From Candidatus Aenigmatarchaeota archaeon (GTDB taxonomy: Archaea > Aenigmatarchaeota > Aenigmatarchaeia > QMZP01), in NCBI GenBank assembly GCA_016202785.1, contig JACQOC010000041.1, positions 1 through 8,120 on the forward strand: a stretch of 8,120 nt of DNA. The letters run 5' to 3'. The translations under genes and the position numbers were made by a program. Positions 5,505 to 8,120 of this stretch are shown one piece after another; position 1 is the stretch's first letter; the number at the start of each line of letters is the position of its first letter. Under the pieces are notes generated by a model. It did no database searches. It was given only the letters and a program-made list of their open reading frames with translations, and was not told the DNA's origin.

Positions 5505-8120
5505 GTGAAAATTTTCGTGCTGCTGCTGGCAAGCATACTGCTGCTGCCAGGCATGGCTTTGGCGCAGAGCGTGGCCGTGCTGGTTCCCAACGGCGGCGAG
5601 GCCATAGCCGCTGGCGCCAACACTTCCATCAACTGGAGCGCGTCCGGCAGCATTGACCATTTCCACGTGTCCTACACCACCGACAGTTCCGCAGCTTGCT
5701 CCGGCTTCGCGGAAAGCGGCTGCACTAACCAAAGCAATTGGTTCTGCGTCCAGCATCCGGCCAGCGGCAACGTCACCTGGACGACGCCCATGGTCAACAG
5801 CAGCACGGTGCGCGTGCAAGTGACCGCCCTAAACGCCAGCAATGCCAGCCTAGCCTATGACTGCGCGGACGCCAACTTTACCGTCGCCAGCCTGCCGACC
5901 GCGCCGGGCAGCTTGCAAGCCGACACGCTCAATTCCACGGCCATCAACGTCAGCTGGACTGCCGGCCAGGGGCTGGTTTCCCTATATACGGTGTTCCGCA
6001 ACGGCAACCCGGCAGGAAATGCGTCCAACACTTCCCTATCCTATGTTGACGTCGGCCTGACGGCCCTTACCAACTACACCTACTTTGTGCGGGCCTACAA
6101 CCCGGTTGGTTATTCCCCAGCCAGCGGCAATGCCAGCAACAGCACGGCCAGCGATGCCTTCCCGAATGCGACGAATGTGGCGCCCATCGCTGCCTACAAC
6201 AGCTCCAACGCCAGCATCGTGTTCGCCTGCCTGGTTACGGATGACATCGGTTTGGCCAATGTGAGCCTGTACGGCAACTGGTCGAGCGGCTGGCACGCCA
6301 ACCAGAGCAGCGCTGCCACCGGGACCGGCAATGCCAGCAACTTCACCGTGGCCGGCATCGCTGACGGCACCTATATCTGGGCGTGCCTGGCGTATGACAG
6401 CATTGGCAATTACACCTTTGCGCCCAACCGCACCGTTACCGTGGACACCACCGGCCCGAACGTGACGTTGCTTACCCCGGCCAACCTCAGCACTTGGAAC
6501 GCCAGCCATACCGTCATCTTCAGCTACAACGTCAGCGACAGCGTCGCCATGGCTTCCTGCACGCTGCACCTGGACGGCACGGCCAATTCCAGCAGCTCTG
6601 CGGTCAGCAAAACCGCTACCAACAGCCTGAACGCGACCATGCCGGACGGCGACCATAGCTGGCTGGTGAGCTGCACGGACAGCCTTGGCAACGTCGGCAA
6701 TTCCAGCCGCTTTAACGTTTCGGTCAGTGCGGACGACGCGCCGAACGTGACGCTGTCTTCGCCGGTCGACGGCTTCAATACCAGTTCGGCATCTGCCACT
6801 TTCAACTGTTCAGTCACGGACGATTACGCCATCGCCAACGTTTCTTTGTACATAAACAGCACGGGCACCTGGCATGCCAACCAAACCGCCGGTTTGACTG
6901 GCACGGCCAACTCCACCACCCTGACCGTGTCTGGCCTGGCCGACGGCCAGTATTTGTGGAACTGCCTGGCATATGACACCGCTGGCAATTACTCGTTCGC
7001 TACTGCCAACCGGACCTTTACCCGCGATACGGCCGTGCCGTCCGCGGTCACCAATTTCACCAACATAACCACAGCCGCCAACTGGGTCATGCTTAACTGG
7101 ACCAACCCGGCAAATGCGGACTTCAACGGCACCATGCTGTACCGCAACGGCACCAACGCCGCCAACCTGACCCGTGGCGTGACCAGCTACAACATGTCCG
7201 GCCTGAACAGCTCGACCGACTACAACTTTTCCATCCAAACGTTTGATACGGCCGGCAACGTCAACAATTCTTTAGTCAGCGTTCTGGTAAGGACTGCGCT
7301 ACCCAGCATCACGTTCGGCAGCCCGCCGTCCGGCAGCTACGCTTCTGGCAGCAATGTCAGCTTCTCCTGGTCCAGCGATGGCGTCGTTCATTACCGCCTG
7401 TGTTACACGTCGATCGGCGGCGGCCCGTCTTGCCCGGCAACTGGCACGGGCAACAGCAGTAGATGTGAAACGCTGGGCTGGACTTCCATGAAGGCCGACA
7501 ACGTCAACCAAACTTCGTACTCCTGCCTGCCTGGCAGTTCCAATTGCCTGCCGTCAACCGCCGCCACCGGCTATCGTGTCATGGTGGCCGGCTTCAACGA
7601 AAGCGACTATTTTGTCGCCGCCGCGTGCAGCAGCAACTTCACAATTTCGGCCGCCGCCTCCGGCGCCTCATCCGGCGCAAGTTCCGGCACCAGCAGCGGC
7701 CAAACAGCGCAGAAGAGCCAGGATGCCGCGGCCAACACTTCCACTACCACAACCACCGACACGCCAGCTACGGTGACCGAAACCGTAGTGTCGGAAGGCA
7801 CTACCAAGCGCTTGGATAAGATCGCGGCCGGGGCTTCTGGCACGGTCAGCTTCGACTCCGGCGACATCCGGCAAATAATCGTGGCGGCCCAGAACGACAC
7901 GGAGGCAATGGATGTAGCGGTGCAGCAGTATGCCGCTAAGCCGGAAGCGGTGCCGGAGCTGAACAGCACGGTGTACCGGTACCTGGAGATCAAAGCCGGG
8001 GCCAGCGCGAACATCGCCAGCGCCGCCATCCGATTTGTGGTGCAGGCCTCCTGGCTGGCCGAGAACCAGCTTGGCTCCGGAGCGGTCGCGCTGTTCCGCT
8101 ACAACGGCAGCGCCTGGCAA
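5505..8120 (+). CDS. Large secreted multi-domain surface protein (Ig-like/FN3 repeats, PGF-pre-PGF-like domain), partial
   Basis: 872 codons are visible and the frame runs off the window. A GTG start gives a textbook signal peptide, VKIFVLLLASILLLPGMALA, cut before Gln21. Domains in order: PNGGE-type Ser/Thr-rich Ig-like (Kre9/KNH-like) 23-129; fibronectin type III 130-216; Ig-like A 217-314; Ig-like B 315-410; Ig-like A' 411-508, a diverged copy of A; FN3 509-598; a second Kre9-like domain 599-715; a Gly/Ser/Thr-rich linker 716-767; and a PGF-pre-PGF-like domain from 768 with TVYRYLEIKA, IRFVVQASWL and VALFRYNGSAW. The last is known from archaeal S-layer and cell-surface proteins, often before a C-terminal anchor or sorting signal, so such a tail is expected beyond the window. 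I count about 60 N-x-S/T sequons. Every domain has an even cysteine count (4,0,2,2,2,0,6,0). Probable role: glycosylated, disulfide-stabilised envelope or adhesion protein; ligand unknown. An ATG at 5475 is in frame but gives a polar 10-residue extension. Confidence 0.85.
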   Translation, partial: MKIFVLLLASILLLPGMALAQSVAVLVPNGGEAIAAGANTSINWSASGSIDHFHVSYTTDSSAACSGFAESGCTNQSNWFCVQHPASGNVTWTTPMVNSSTVRVQVTALNASNASLAYDCADANFTVASLPTAPGSLQADTLNSTAINVSWTAGQGLVSLYTVFRNGNPAGNASNTSLSYVDVGLTALTNYTYFVRAYNPVGYSPASGNASNSTASDAFPNATNVAPIAAYNSSNASIVFACLVTDDIGLANVSLYGNWSSGWHANQSSAATGTGNASNFTVAGIADGTYIWACLAYDSIGNYTFAPNRTVTVDTTGPNVTLLTPANLSTWNASHTVIFSYNVSDSVAMASCTLHLDGTANSSSSAVSKTATNSLNATMPDGDHSWLVSCTDSLGNVGNSSRFNVSVSADDAPNVTLSSPVDGFNTSSASATFNCSVTDDYAIANVSLYINSTGTWHANQTAGLTGTANSTTLTVSGLADGQYLWNCLAYDTAGNYSFATANRTFTRDTAVPSAVTNFTNITTAANWVMLNWTNPANADFNGTMLYRNGTNAANLTRGVTSYNMSGLNSSTDYNFSIQTFDTAGNVNNSLVSVLVRTALPSITFGSPPSGSYASGSNVSFSWSSDGVVHYRLCYTSIGGGPSCPATGTGNSSRCETLGWTSMKADNVNQTSYSCLPGSSNCLPSTAATGYRVMVAGFNESDYFVAAACSSNFTISAAASGASSGASSGTSSGQTAQKSQDAAANTSTTTTTDTPATVTETVVSEGTTKRLDKIAAGASGTVSFDSGDIRQIIVAAQNDTEAMDVAVQQYAAKPEAVPELNSTVYRYLEIKAGASANIASAAIRFVVQASWLAENQLGSGAVALFRYNGSAWQ
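6153..6446 (+). repeat. Ig-like repeat A within the surface protein (copy 1)
   Basis: Encodes residues 217-314. It shares with copy 2 the string FxCxVTDDxxxANVSLY, then WHANQ, TGTxN, TVxGxADGxYxWxCLAYD, GNYxFA and NRTxTxD. The two CLAYD codon blocks lie 579 bases apart (193 codons), so domains A and B form the repeat period. Two cysteines per copy fit one intradomain disulfide. Confidence 0.75.
6735..7028 (+). repeat. Ig-like repeat A' within the surface protein (copy 2)
   Basis: Encodes residues 411-508 and aligns with copy 1 almost end to end with few gaps. Many third codon positions differ (for example GTTACGGATGAC against GTCACGGACGAT), so this is an old protein-level duplication and not a recent DNA repeat. 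Confidence 0.75.

Noticed and set aside
6036..6656. Minus-strand Gly/Ala/Val-rich open frame opposite the surface protein, with similar ones at 6810-7238 and 7668-8120
   Set aside because: They mirror the repeated codons of the surface protein; the plus-strand frame is continuous with signal peptide and domains.

Overview
The window is a GC-rich (roughly 60 %, judged by eye) piece of what looks like an archaeal genome, most likely a DPANN-type lineage. The archaeal reading rests on four things. There is an XPD/Rad3-type Fe-S helicase. There is a large exported protein ending in a PGF-pre-PGF-like domain, as in archaeal surface proteins. A/T-rich TATA-like boxes sit about 25 bases before several gene starts. 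The CcdA-like gene is of a type I associate with small archaeal genomes. The phylum cannot be fixed from this sequence, and one gene (a bacterial-type RibF) is not what most archaea use.

Layout: on the minus strand, 1-1144 holds a two-gene operon read leftwards: a signal-peptide, two-helix membrane protein with an extracytoplasmic His-rich domain, then an overlapping CcdA/DsbD-like thiol-disulfide transporter cut by the window edge. From a shared divergent promoter region near 1154-1161 the plus strand carries an XPD-like DNA helicase (1196-3025), a phosphomannomutase/phosphoglucomutase (3058-4425), a bifunctional riboflavin kinase/FAD synthetase (4534-5448) and the first 872 codons of a giant secreted surface protein (5505 to the window end). 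Most first genes have a TATA-like box and little or no leader. The internal operon gene has a strong Shine-Dalgarno sequence instead.

How the pieces may fit together (inference): the surface protein has about 60 N-glycosylation sequons and an even number of cysteines in every domain, so it should need both glycan precursors and a disulfide system. A phosphomannomutase supplies mannose-1-phosphate for glycan donors, and CcdA-type proteins move reducing equivalents across the membrane to extracytoplasmic thiol enzymes. The helicase (DNA repair) and RibF (FMN/FAD supply) are housekeeping genes. I see no mobile element, CRISPR array, tRNA, rRNA or defence system. The least ordinary items are the His-rich partner of CcdA, the bacterial-type RibF and the architecture of the surface protein.
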